Under the pieces are notes generated by a model. It was given only the letters and a program-made list of their open reading frames with translations. It had not been told where the DNA came from and ran no database searches. DNA of 64,000 nucleotides from assembly GCA_025363205.1 (NCBI GenBank), contig JANYEI010000139.1, forward strand, positions 19,151 through 83,150. The letters run 5' to 3'. The first letter of the stretch is position 1; every line of letters begins with the position of its first letter. This document shows, piece by piece, positions 47,841 through 57,731 of the stretch. Source of the DNA: Frigoribacterium sp. (lineage in GTDB: Bacteria; Actinomycetota; Actinomycetes; Actinomycetales; Microbacteriaceae). The position numbers and the translations under genes are program-made.

Positions 47841-50369
47841 ATGACGCGGGGCATCCTCCAGGTCTACCTCGGCGCGGCTCCCGGAGTCGGCAAGACCTTC
47901 AGCATGCTGGAGGAGGGGCGCCGGCTTCTCGACGCAGACGTCGATGTCGTCGTGGGTCTGGTCGAGACTCACGGCCGCACCGAGACCGCCCGACTTACCG
48001 AGGGTCTCGAGGTAATTCCCCGTCGCAGTGTCGGTCATCGCGGGATCATGCTCGACGAACTCGACCTCGATGGCCTGATCGCACGGCGCCCTGACTGGGC
48101 TCTCGTCGACGAACTCGCGCATACAAACGCCCCAGGGAGCAGTCACGAGAAGCGTTGGGAGGACGTGCAGGATCTTCTGGATGCCGGCATCAACGTGATT
48201 TCTACGGTGAACATCCAACACATCGAGTCGCTCAACGATGTGGTGCAGTCGATCACCGGTGTCATGCAGCGGGAGACGATCCCTGACTCCGTGCTGCGCT
48301 CGGCTGACCAGATCGAAGTGGTCGACCTCACCCCGGAGGCACTGCGCTCTCGCCTCGCCGCCGGTCACATCTACCCCGCCGGCACCATCGACGCCGCTCT
48401 CAGCAACTACTTCCGTCTCGGCAACCTCACGGCGCTTCGCGAGCTCGCTCTGCTCTGGCTCGCCGACGAGGTGGATGTCGCACTGCAGGCCTATCGCAAC
48501 GAACACGGCATTCGCGGCAAGTGGGAGGCGAGGGAACGGGTGGTGGTCGCACTGCCGGGCGGAGCCGAAGGAGAGACCCTCATTCGACGCGGAGCCCGCA
48601 TCTCGGCCCGCACGAGTGGCGGCCAGTTGCTCGCCGTGCACGTGTCGAGTTCCGACGGCCTCGCGGAATCCGACCCCGGAGCGCTCGTCACTCAGCGCTC
48701 GCTCGTCGAGAGCCTTGGCGGCACCTATCACCAGGTGATCGGCGACAACACCCCGACTGCCCTCGTCGAGTTTGCTCGCGGGGTGAATGCGACCCAGCTG
48801 GTGATCGGCGTCAGCCGTCGAAGCCGGCTCACCGCATTCCTCACCGGGCAGGGCATCGGCCAGACCGTCATCCGCGCCTCCGGCGACATCGACGTGCATA
48901 TGGTCTCGCATGCCTCAGCAGGCACCCTTCAACTCCCGCGCACGGGCGGAGGGCTCACTCTGCGCCGTCGGCTGGTCGGTTTCGCTCTCACCCTGATCGG
49001 TCTTCCACTCCTCACCTGGATTCTCGGTGCATTTCGCAGCAGCGAATCCTTACCAAGCGACGTTCTGGCCTTCCAGCTTCTCGTGGTGGTTGTGGCCCTG
49101 ATCGGCGGTATTTGGCCTGCGGTCACCGGCGCGGTCCTCGCCGGATTCCTGCTCGACTTCTTCTTCGTCAACCCCCTCTACACGGTCACCATCGCCGATC
49201 CGCTTCATTTTCTCGCCCTGGTGATTTTCCTGATCATCGCGGTGCTCGTGAGCGTGGTCGTCGACCAGGCGGCCAGCCGCAGCCGGGCAGCAAAGCGATC
49301 CGCCGCTGAAGCCGAGACTCTTGCGACTGTCGCCGGCAGCATCATCCGCGGCGAAAACGCCGTAGAAGCGCTCGCCAACCGCATGCGCGAGGTGTTCGGC
49401 ATGGCAAGTGTCATCGTGAGCTACCGCGGTGAGCGTCTCTTCGAGGCCGGGGCCTCGACGTCTCCCGGTGAAGATAGGCGTACCACGGTGGCGCTCGGCG
49501 ACGACGGCAGCGTTGTGCTCACCGGACGTGACCTGCAAGCCTCGGATCGTCGCATCCTCGATGCTTTCGTCTCCCAAATCGAAGCAGCACTGGTGCAGCG
49601 GGATCTGCGCACGGCGGCCAAGGGCATCCGGCCACTCGAGGAAGCGGACCGGTTGCGCACGGCACTTCTCGCCGCTGTCGGTCACGACCTGCGCACTCCT
49701 CTCTCATCAGCGACGGCAGCCGTATCGAGCCTTCTGAGCACGGATGTCTCGTGGAGCGACGGCGACCGCGCCGAGCTGCTGCACACCGCCGAGGAGTCGT
49801 TGCACCGCCTCGCCGATCTTGTGAACGATCTCCTGGACGCGAGTCGGCTGCAAGCCGGTGTGCTGCCAATCTCGCTGGCGCGGGTGGGGCTCGACGAGAT
49901 CGTGCCTCTCGCTCTCGACGAACTGAGGGTGCCGCTCACTCGAGTGCTGGTCGATGTCTCGGCCGATCTGCCCGAGGCGCGCTGCGATGCCGTGCTGCTT
50001 CAACGCGTGATCGTCAATCTCGTCGCGAACGCGCTGCGCTACTCCCCCGCCGACGCCCCGCTGATCATCACGGCGAGCAGTTTCGGTGCGCGACTGGAGT
50101 TGCGCGTGATCGACCGAGGCCCCGGTATCCCTCCGGCAAAACTCGCCGAAGCCTTTCAGCCGTTCCAGCGACTGGGCGACACAGACAACACCACCGGAGT
50201 CGGGCTCGGTCTCGCCCTGTCCAACGGTTTCATGGAGGCTATGGGGGGCAGCCTTGAGGCCGAAGACACTCCCGGCGGCGGCCTCACCATGGTCGTGACG
50301 CTGCCGACAAGTGAGCTGGCCCCTGGTCCGGAACACGCCGACACCCATTCCATCAGGCAAGAGTCGTGA
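47841..50369 (+). CDS. kdpD: KdpD sensor histidine kinase
   Basis: YLGAAPGVGKTFSMLEEGRRLL KdpD domain, DUF4118-like TM block, VGHDLRTPLSS and ATPase motifs. Confidence 0.93.
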   Translation: MTRGILQVYLGAAPGVGKTFSMLEEGRRLLDADVDVVVGLVETHGRTETARLTEGLEVIPRRSVGHRGIMLDELDLDGLIARRPDWALVDELAHTNAPGSSHEKRWEDVQDLLDAGINVISTVNIQHIESLNDVVQSITGVMQRETIPDSVLRSADQIEVVDLTPEALRSRLAAGHIYPAGTIDAALSNYFRLGNLTALRELALLWLADEVDVALQAYRNEHGIRGKWEARERVVVALPGGAEGETLIRRGARISARTSGGQLLAVHVSSSDGLAESDPGALVTQRSLVESLGGTYHQVIGDNTPTALVEFARGVNATQLVIGVSRRSRLTAFLTGQGIGQTVIRASGDIDVHMVSHASAGTLQLPRTGGGLTLRRRLVGFALTLIGLPLLTWILGAFRSSESLPSDVLAFQLLVVVVALIGGIWPAVTGAVLAGFLLDFFFVNPLYTVTIADPLHFLALVIFLIIAVLVSVVVDQAASRSRAAKRSAAEAETLATVAGSIIRGENAVEALANRMREVFGMASVIVSYRGERLFEAGASTSPGEDRRTTVALGDDGSVVLTGRDLQASDRRILDAFVSQIEAALVQRDLRTAAKGIRPLEEADRLRTALLAAVGHDLRTPLSSATAAVSSLLSTDVSWSDGDRAELLHTAEESLHRLADLVNDLLDASRLQAGVLPISLARVGLDEIVPLALDELRVPLTRVLVDVSADLPEARCDAVLLQRVIVNLVANALRYSPADAPLIITASSFGARLELRVIDRGPGIPPAKLAEAFQPFQRLGDTDNTTGVGLGLALSNGFMEAMGGSLEAEDTPGGGLTMVVTLPTSELAPGPEHADTHSIRQES

Positions 50370-51049
50370 TGCGCATTCTCGTAGTGGATGATGACGCTCG
50401 GATTCTCAAGACCCTTCGCATCAACCTCGCCGCCCGGGGCTATGAGGTGTTTCTGGCCGAGTCGGGGCCAGAGGCACTGGATGTCGCGGCACGGGTCAAA
50501 CCGGAGCTCGTGGTTCTCGATCTCGGCCTTCCCGGCGTCGGCGGGATCCGGGTGATCGAGGGCCTGCGAGGCTGGACGGAGGTACCGATCCTTGTCGTGA
50601 GCGGTCGCACCGACTCCGCTGACAAGGTCGATGCTCTTGACGCGGGTGCGGACGACTATGTCACGAAACCATTCGCGATCGACGAGTTACTCGCTCGTAT
50701 CCGCGCACTGAGCCGTCGCTCCACCGCCGAGCCGGATCTGCCGGTGGTGAGATTCGGAGAGGTGACGGTAGACCTCGCGGCGCACACGGTGTCGAAAGGC
50801 GAATCGGGGGTCGTGAAGCTCACGCCTACCGAATGGCACATTCTCGAAATACTCGTGCGAAACCCAGAGCGCCTGATCACCAAGCATTTTCTCCTGACCA
50901 CCGTCTGGGGTCCGACATACGAGAAGGAAGACGGCTACTTACGCCTCTACCTTGGCCAGCTCCGCAAAAAACTCGAGCCAGAGCCATCCCGACCACGCTT
51001 TTTCCTGACGGAGCCGGGCATGGGGTACCGGTTCGCGCCGGGGGCATAG
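50369..51049 (+). CDS. kdpE: KdpE-like response regulator
   Basis: OmpR-type: RILVVDDDARILKTLRINLAARGYEV; winged-helix C-terminus. Confidence 0.92.
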   Translation: MRILVVDDDARILKTLRINLAARGYEVFLAESGPEALDVAARVKPELVVLDLGLPGVGGIRVIEGLRGWTEVPILVVSGRTDSADKVDALDAGADDYVTKPFAIDELLARIRALSRRSTAEPDLPVVRFGEVTVDLAAHTVSKGESGVVKLTPTEWHILEILVRNPERLITKHFLLTTVWGPTYEKEDGYLRLYLGQLRKKLEPEPSRPRFFLTEPGMGYRFAPGA

Positions 51050-51058
51050 CCACGGCGT

Positions 51059-51634
51059 TTAGTTGCCGGAAAGAATGGGCCACGGATGCACCGTGGGTGC
51101 GTCTGTCCGATGGATGCTCGCAACCCAGTCATCCACCAATCCGCCTCGGTCGGTTGCGCCCTCCCTAACCATGCCCTCGAATCGAAATCCCGCCCTCTGG
51201 GCAACACGGGCTGACGCAGAATTGCCCGCATACGCGTGCCATCGCACCCGGTCAAGTCCCAGACCGTGCGGCGCTGCCGACAGCCCGAAATCAAGCACTG
51301 CGGGCACGGACTCCGAAAACAGGCCGTTTCGTCGTGAGGCCGGCCCCATCCAATACCCAATGGTCGGTTCTTCACCGGCGATCCCATCAAGACCAATCGC
51401 TCCGGCAAAGTGACCGTCGTGCACGATAGCCCAGGTGCAGCAGTTTCCCGACTCCCATCCCCGGTCTGAATAGTCTCGAACGTACGACAGTGCATCCGTT
51501 TCGCTGTACGGAACAGGAATTGGCACCCACCGTTGGATGTCGGGGTCCTGGCAGGCCGCGGTGATTTGATCCACATCTGCCATCACCGGCGCACGAAGGA
51601 GCAGCCGTTCGGTGTTGAGCTCGACCTTCTTCAT
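51059..51634 (-). CDS. GNAT family N-acetyltransferase (RimJ/RimL-like)
   Basis: ELNTERLLLRAPVMADVDQI; GYWMGPASRRNGLFSE. Confidence 0.85.
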   Translation of the reverse strand: MKKVELNTERLLLRAPVMADVDQITAACQDPDIQRWVPIPVPYSETDALSYVRDYSDRGWESGNCCTWAIVHDGHFAGAIGLDGIAGEEPTIGYWMGPASRRNGLFSESVPAVLDFGLSAAPHGLGLDRVRWHAYAGNSASARVAQRAGFRFEGMVREGATDRGGLVDDWVASIHRTDAPTVHPWPILSGN

Positions 51635-51820
51635 GCGACAACGCTAGCGTGCACGGTCAGTTTGGCCCTGATGCCACCACCCTCACCGACCGCTCCGTCA
51701 ATCAGAGCGGGGCTCTCTGAAGAACCATTTTGCGAAGAGAGAAAGGGAATGTCTGCGCACCTTGAGTATGCTTTTGCGTCGCAAGCCAACGTGATCCAGC
51801 ACCGAATTGAGGACCGACCC

Positions 51821-52456
51821 ATGGGCCAGACACCCGCTCCCCTGATGGAATTCGTTACCCACATCCGGGCTCGCCAGCACTCGACCGGCACGCGCCAGAT
51901 CCTCGGTATCGCCGGAGCACCCGGAACCGGCAAGTCCACCTTCGCCCGCAGCCTTGCAGATGCCCTCGGCGGGCAGCGGAGCGTCGTCGTGCCAATGGAC
52001 GGCTTCCATCTCGCGAACGAAATCATCGAGGGAACTCCTCTTCGCAGTCGCAAGGGAGCGATCGACACCTTCGACGTCGGTGGCTACCTCTCACTCCTTG
52101 ACCGGCTTCGCGCTCGTGAGGAGCCGACGGTGTACGCGCCCTCCTACCGGCGCGGTCTCGAGGAACCGATCGCCGCCTCCATCGCGGTGCCACACGCCAT
52201 CGATTTCGTCATCACGGAGGGCAATTATCTTCTCTCGACTTCGCCTGGCTGGGATCGCATCCAATCCCTGCTTGATGAAATCTGGTTCATCGACACAGCG
52301 CGCGAACTCCGGGTTGAGCGACTCATCGAACGCCACGTCGCCTTCGGAATGACCAGGGAGTCGGCTGTCGCGTGGGCCACCGGACCGGATGAAGCGAACG
52401 CCCGCTATATCGAGTCGACCCGGTACCGCGCAGATCGTCAGATTTCGGGCGCCTGA
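51821..52456 (+). CDS. P-loop nucleoside/nucleotide kinase family protein (uridine kinase/PRK-like)
   Basis: ILGIAGAPGTGKSTFARSLADAL; PMDGFHLANEI. Confidence 0.85.
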   Translation: MGQTPAPLMEFVTHIRARQHSTGTRQILGIAGAPGTGKSTFARSLADALGGQRSVVVPMDGFHLANEIIEGTPLRSRKGAIDTFDVGGYLSLLDRLRAREEPTVYAPSYRRGLEEPIAASIAVPHAIDFVITEGNYLLSTSPGWDRIQSLLDEIWFIDTARELRVERLIERHVAFGMTRESAVAWATGPDEANARYIESTRYRADRQISGA

Positions 52457-52479
52457 TGGCCAACCAATGACCAGGATAT

Positions 52480-52866
52480 GAATGGGCCGGCTATTACGCC
52501 GGGTTCTGTCCCGACACATCCGAGAATGTGTCATCGACGGTCATCTATCTACGATGTACGTTGCCGCACACCTCTAGCGGTCTACCCGGAAACTGGACGA
52601 GCCGCCCGTAACGCTCCCTGTTCGACCTTGCTCCGGGCGAGGTTTACCCAGCCGACCCGATCACACGGGTCGCTGGTGGTCTCTTACACCACCGTTTCAC
52701 CCTTACCTGAGTCCCGAAGGACCCCGGCGGTCTGCTTTCTGTTGCACTTTCTCGCGGGTTACCCCGGGTGGGAATTACCCACCGCCCTGCTCTGTGGAGC
52801 CCGGACGTTCCTCGGTACCCCCTGAAGGATAACGCGACCGTCTTGCCGACCCATTCGAGTGGACAG
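52480..52866 (-). ncRNA. rnpB: RNase P RNA, class A bacterial (ends approximate)
   Basis: Reverse strand: GAGGAACGTCCGGGCTCC, GGTAAGGGTGAAACGGTGG, and 3' GGGACAGAACCCGGCGTAATAGCCGGCC. Confidence 0.93.
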
Positions 52867-52887
52867 CTTAGCCCAGAGAGCGCGACG

Positions 52888-53628
52888 CTATAACCCGGAT
52901 TCCCCTGTGCGCACGAGGATCGCGCTGCTCTCCGGGCACAGCAAGACGTCGTCCGGCGCCGCAGCACGGATCGCAGCCAGGTCGAATTCGTTGAGCTCCA
53001 GACCGCTCGCCACCGAAATCCCTCCTCGCAGCAGGGACGCTCCCTGCCCGTAGCGGGCCCGCTGGCGCTCATAAAGGGCGAGAAGATCTTCGGGAAGCTT
53101 GCCCGCGATCGTCGAACGGTTGGCCGCAGAGTGAGCGCGTTCGTCGGTGAGACCCCTGAGAGACTCGTCTTTCTCGGCAACGATGCCGACGATCTTCGCC
53201 TGCAGCTCGTCGTGCTTCGCCCGCAGCTCCCGTGCAGCACCTTCGAGCGCCTCCACCCGTTCCATCACCCCGAGCTCAATCTCCTCGAGTTCCCGCTGGC
53301 GTCGGGTGAGACCGGCGAGCTCGCTCTCCAGTCCCGCCACATCCTTGACCGAGGAGGAAGCCTGCAAGCGGCCGGCGTCGCGCGTGATGCGTGCCTCGAC
53401 CAGTGCGACATCGGATTCGATTCGACCGAGTTCCCGCTGAGCATCCTCCAGCGCACCCGTCGCACTGAGCGTCTCCCCGCGCAGCGCCGTCGACTCACTT
53501 TCGAGTCCGACGAGCACCGCCAGTTGCGGAATCATCTTCGCCTTGTGTTCGAGTTGCTGGATGCGCGTATCGAGCGCCTGCAGTTCGAGAAGGTGAGCCT
53601 GGTCGGTCGGGCTGGCTTTCAGCGCCAT
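52888..53628 (-). CDS. Coiled-coil protein related to C4-type zinc-ribbon family, with degenerate ribbon
   Basis: Long coiled coil; C-terminus GGISVASGLELNEFDLAAIRAAAPDDVLLCPESSAILVRTGESGL. Confidence 0.8.
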   Translation of the reverse strand: MALKASPTDQAHLLELQALDTRIQQLEHKAKMIPQLAVLVGLESESTALRGETLSATGALEDAQRELGRIESDVALVEARITRDAGRLQASSSVKDVAGLESELAGLTRRQRELEEIELGVMERVEALEGAARELRAKHDELQAKIVGIVAEKDESLRGLTDERAHSAANRSTIAGKLPEDLLALYERQRARYGQGASLLRGGISVASGLELNEFDLAAIRAAAPDDVLLCPESSAILVRTGESGL

Positions 53629-53647
53629 GGGTGCCTCATTCGGTTGG

Positions 53648-54481
53648 TCATTGGACGATCGTGAAATCCCAGGGGTCGGTGCGAAGATCGCTCACCGTGA
53701 CAGCGACGCCCGGGAGGGCGGCGCGAAGTTCCTTGGCAGCCACATCGAGCCAGAGCCACTCGCTCGCCCAGTGCGACACGTCGATCAGCGCGGGCCCAGC
53801 ACCTACTTTCGCGTTCTCCCTCGACTCGGACGCGGGATGATGGCGCAGGTCCGAGGTGATGTAGACGTCGGCCGCGAGCACCGCAGCCTCAGCGAGAAGC
53901 GAGTCACCCGCCCCTGAACACAGGGCGACCGTCTCGATGAGGCGATCGTAATCTCCGGCGACACGGATGCCCGATGCCGTTGCTGGCAGGATCTCGGCGA
54001 GCTGGCGAGCCAGTCGGCCCAGCGTGGTCGGCTCGGGAAGTCGACCGACTCGCCCGAGACCCCGGGACGATGTCGGACCGACCGTGATCGGAAGAGCGTC
54101 GACCAGACCGAGGTGTTCGGCCAGAACGGCCGATGTGCCGGTCTCGACGATATCGGCATTGGTGTGGGCCGCGATCAGCGCGCACCCCCCGCGGATGAGT
54201 CGGGCGATCACAACGCCCTTGTAGTGATCTTCGGCGACGCTGGTGACGCCCCGCAGAAGAAGGGGGTGATGTACGAGCAGGAGGTCGGCGCCCGCCGCAA
54301 CGGCCTCATCCGCGATATCCGGCACCGCATCGACCGCGAGGTGGAGGGACGTAACGGCCGCACCGGGACTCCCGGAGAGCAAGCCGGGCGCGTCCCAGCC
54401 TTCCGCACCGGCGATCGGCCAGAGCCGTTCGACAACGGTGCAGACATCCGCGACGGTGCTCGCGGCCGGGGAGAGAGGCAT
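53648..54481 (-). CDS. Nif3-like dinuclear metal centre protein
   Basis: LLLVHHPLLLRGVTSV; ALIAAHTNADI; LCSGAGDSLL. Confidence 0.9.
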   Translation of the reverse strand: MPLSPAASTVADVCTVVERLWPIAGAEGWDAPGLLSGSPGAAVTSLHLAVDAVPDIADEAVAAGADLLLVHHPLLLRGVTSVAEDHYKGVVIARLIRGGCALIAAHTNADIVETGTSAVLAEHLGLVDALPITVGPTSSRGLGRVGRLPEPTTLGRLARQLAEILPATASGIRVAGDYDRLIETVALCSGAGDSLLAEAAVLAADVYITSDLRHHPASESRENAKVGAGPALIDVSHWASEWLWLDVAAKELRAALPGVAVTVSDLRTDPWDFTIVQ

Positions 54482-54543
54482 CCGCCCATCTTAGTTTCGT
54501 CAGAGGGCGGCGGATGCGGGAGCGTCCCGATGTCCCTTCCCCG

Positions 54544-56955
54544 TCAGGTGCGTGACGCTTGCCGGCGCTCCTGACGGCGGATCGTCGAGATTCCGGCGAC
54601 GAGGGGGGTGAGTAATCCGAGCGCAAGAGACACCAGGACGCCAAGGTCAGTGTCGCCGAGCGCGCTCGACAGAGGCACTCCGACGGCGCTAAAGAGGTAG
54701 CCCTCCCAGCGGAGTCCCACGACGGTCGCGGAGGTGAATCCGAGGCCGATCACTGAGGCCACCACCAGCATTGCAAGATTAAGCCAGTTGACATCGGGGT
54801 AGATTCCCCCCCGCGCGAGAAGCGACCTGGTATCGAAACGCCGACGCCGCAGGATCATTTCGGCGGAGAAGATACCCGCCCAGGCGGCGACCGGCACCGC
54901 GAGCGTGGTCGCGAGATCACGAAAGACCATCACGACACTGCTCACCGTAAAGCCAAGGGCGATGGCCACGGCGAACACCAGCACTCCGACGATGACCGTT
55001 GCACCACTTCTGGTGACTCTCAGTCCCAAGGCCCCCAGGGCGAACCCGCCGGAATAGATGCTGAGGACCACTCCGGAGAGAAGGCTGAGGGCAGTGGCCG
55101 CAATGAGGGGAACCGGGTACCAGCTCGGAAGGAGGCCAGCAATGGTGTCGATCGGGCTACTGCCAAGCCCCTGTGCGGTCACCTCGCTCGACGCAGCGAG
55201 CACGGCGCCGTATCCGATCAATAGGAACGCCGGAAGCGTCGTTCCAAACGAAGCCAAGAGCATGGATGCTCCACCCGACGAGCTGGGGCGCTGGTAGCGG
55301 GCAAGATCTCCGCTGCTGTTCGCCCAGACCAATCCGACGAAGCTGAAGACGAGCACGACCCCGGTCACCACCAGAATCACCGGCCCGTCTCGCACCGTCA
55401 GAGCTGTCGTGAGGTTCACCGCTGGCCAGGTGATGACGACAACGGAGGCGATGAGCACGGCAGAGAGGATGCCGAGCACGAGCTGGATCCGCGCGAACAG
55501 AGCGTAGCCGAAATAGGCCACGATCAGGGCGAGCAGAAAACCGACCGCCATCACGATCACCATCACCTGCAACTCCGTGAGCGAACCGGCCAGCTTCGCG
55601 CCGACCAGGATTCGGGCGGTCGCCGCCGCGATCATCCACAACAGCACCGCTCCCCAGAACAGCCGGCTCAAGAGGGCGATCGATGCCGGCAGGATATTGC
55701 CGAGGTGACCAAAAGTGGCCCGGGAGACCACCATGACTGGCTGCCCGCTCCACTTGCCCGCGAGGGTGCCGAGCCCGAGGGGGAGAAAAGAGATCGAAAC
55801 TCCGATGAACGTCGCAACGACCGCCTGGCGCAGGCTCATGCCAAGGGAGAAAATTGCACCGCCGAACGCGAGGCTCAGCACCGACGAATTCGCAGCAAAC
55901 CAGAGCCAGAAAAGTCGGGATGCCCGGCCAACCCGCTGGTCGAGGGGGGTCGGGTTCGATCCGCTCGACTCTGGAGCGAAAGCCCGCGGGCTGACAGGAT
56001 TGGTGTCGACGACGTCGGCGGCAGCGGGGCGAAGCCAAGGGCTTGTTTGTGCGCGAGCGACGAGATCAGCTTCGTCGGCCGTTTCGAAGTCGTCTTGGCC
56101 AGAATCATCACGGCCCGGCGATACCGTGTCCTGCGAACGGAACCCGAGCGGGAAGACCGTGGGGCCGGCGGAATAGGGCTGCGGCTCGACGAGGTCATAA
56201 AACGGCGGATTCGAGGCTGGCAGATCGGGCGTCGACGGTTCGGAAGCCGCCAATTCTGGGGCTGCCGCATCCTCTACCGGAGCAAACACTGTCGATGCCG
56301 ATGGGGTGTCGCCGAATTCCCCTGCGGATTCAGGGGCGCTCGGTGCCGGGGAAAAATCCGGCGAAAGGGCGACCTCCGGTTTCGAGTCATTGCCAGCAGG
56401 AAGTGGAGCCGACGCGGACACTGCAATCGGAGCGCGCCCCCCTCTGCCCCTTGCGTGCTCCTCTCGGCTGAGTGCCAGTTCCGCATCTCGAAGAGAACGA
56501 CGAGTCGGACGCGGTGCCTCATTAGTAGCCGGCGCCGATTCTGCCTCGAACACAACCGGTCGGCCAGAGGGAGCGGGGAGTTCGGCCAGGAGTCGGGCGG
56601 GCATCGCGCTGACCGAGATCGATGACACCGGCACGGTACCGGCGTCTGCCGGCGGCAATGGGAGGCCGCTCACTGTGAAGAGTTGAGCCTCTGCCGCGGC
56701 TCGCGGAGCCCTGAGGCCGGTCGCGACCGCGCGCGCGAGGGGCGGAGGCAGAGGTGTGCTCACGGCCGGTGTGGTGGGAGGAGCCATGATCGCGATGGCG
56801 CCGGTCAGTCCGAGGCGTTCGGCCTCATCCGCCATTGCGGCCGCGAGCACATCGTCGTCGTAACGTTCCGAGTGGTCGACTGCGGCGGTCGGCACGAATG
56901 TGGCACGGCGAGCACCCGTTTCGAGGTCGGCCCGAGGATCGTCGTCAGTATCCAT
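54544..56955 (-). CDS. NCS1-family (purine/cytosine permease-like) transporter with ~350-aa disordered N-terminal extension
   Basis: C-terminal ~12 TM, GTLAGKWSGQPVMVVSRATFGHLGNILPA; Pro/Ala/Ser/Glu-rich N-terminus. Confidence 0.82.
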   Translation of the reverse strand: MDTDDDPRADLETGARRATFVPTAAVDHSERYDDDVLAAAMADEAERLGLTGAIAIMAPPTTPAVSTPLPPPLARAVATGLRAPRAAAEAQLFTVSGLPLPPADAGTVPVSSISVSAMPARLLAELPAPSGRPVVFEAESAPATNEAPRPTRRSLRDAELALSREEHARGRGGRAPIAVSASAPLPAGNDSKPEVALSPDFSPAPSAPESAGEFGDTPSASTVFAPVEDAAAPELAASEPSTPDLPASNPPFYDLVEPQPYSAGPTVFPLGFRSQDTVSPGRDDSGQDDFETADEADLVARAQTSPWLRPAAADVVDTNPVSPRAFAPESSGSNPTPLDQRVGRASRLFWLWFAANSSVLSLAFGGAIFSLGMSLRQAVVATFIGVSISFLPLGLGTLAGKWSGQPVMVVSRATFGHLGNILPASIALLSRLFWGAVLLWMIAAATARILVGAKLAGSLTELQVMVIVMAVGFLLALIVAYFGYALFARIQLVLGILSAVLIASVVVITWPAVNLTTALTVRDGPVILVVTGVVLVFSFVGLVWANSSGDLARYQRPSSSGGASMLLASFGTTLPAFLLIGYGAVLAASSEVTAQGLGSSPIDTIAGLLPSWYPVPLIAATALSLLSGVVLSIYSGGFALGALGLRVTRSGATVIVGVLVFAVAIALGFTVSSVVMVFRDLATTLAVPVAAWAGIFSAEMILRRRRFDTRSLLARGGIYPDVNWLNLAMLVVASVIGLGFTSATVVGLRWEGYLFSAVGVPLSSALGDTDLGVLVSLALGLLTPLVAGISTIRRQERRQASRT

Positions 56956-56992
56956 GGCGGGTTTCCATGCCCAAGATAATACGGGTTCACAG

Positions 56993-57275
56993 TCATTTAT
57001 CGGGGTGACGGGCCGCACTCATCGCGGTTACTCCCGCGAGGATAAGAGCCAGCCCACCCAACCGCCGCCAGTGACTCGCCGAGCATCGCAACGGCGAGAG
57101 CCCTGGCGATCAGCGACGCGATGCGGGAATGGCGTCGAAGTCGGCTCGGGTCCGCGCTTCTCGCGGTCACACCCACGGGACACGACTTTCTGAGTCGCAC
57201 CGGCAGGCCAGACACGGCGCCGGTGAGCCAGAAACGACACGCAGAATGGCTCCCAAGTAAACGCCACGCAGCCAA
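56993..57275 (-). pseudogene. Frameshifted C-terminal remnant of an EamA-family transporter
   Basis: ASLIARALAVAMLGESLAAVGWAG in one frame continues as ALILAGVTAMSAARHPDK* in the next frame. Confidence 0.55.
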
Positions 57276-57376
57276 CTGCTCTCCCGATCATTTTTCCCGG
57301 CGGTTGAGGTAGTAACGTACATTTCACTATTGAGGGCGTCGATCCTCGATTCACCGGCACAAGCAGGAGATTACGC

Positions 57377-57697
57377 GTGGGTAAGTTGCTCTACGGCCAG
57401 ACGATAGAAGTGATCTTCGACGATCGCGTCCTTGCCCACCTCCAATTGGTCATCGGCCTGAAGTTGCGACGCGACGAGAGCTTTTTCTTCTCCTGGCGTG
57501 ATGAACATACACTCGGCGATGGGCGGAGCGTGATCTGGCTTGACCCGGGCATACCCCTGGTTTTTCGTTATGACGGCGGGCGTATGCCGAAGATCAACCG
57601 TGAGTGGCTTGAAGCCCTCACGCTCTCCTCGAACAGCGCCCAGGGCCTTCAACTGACCGAGGAGGTTGGCACTCTCGGCAAGACATTAGAAGAGTGA
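57377..57697 (+). CDS. DUF7882 family small protein
   Basis: MGKLLYGQTIEVIFDDRVLAHLQLVIGLKLRRDESFFFSWRDE...GRSVIWLDPGIPLVFRY; GTG start. Confidence 0.82.
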   Translation: MGKLLYGQTIEVIFDDRVLAHLQLVIGLKLRRDESFFFSWRDEHTLGDGRSVIWLDPGIPLVFRYDGGRMPKINREWLEALTLSSNSAQGLQLTEEVGTLGKTLEE

Positions 57698-57731
57698 GCG
57701 GCCTGGGCCGCCCCTTTAATGTTTGCGCTGA

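Noticed and set aside
47718-48911. 397-aa minus-strand ORF
   Set aside because: Antisense to ppgK/kdpD; shadow ORF.
52478-53240. Short ORFs over the rnpB region (e.g. 52478-52825 +, 52644-53240 -)
   Set aside because: The 52480-52866 segment is explained by RNase P RNA, and the remainder by the coiled-coil protein gene.
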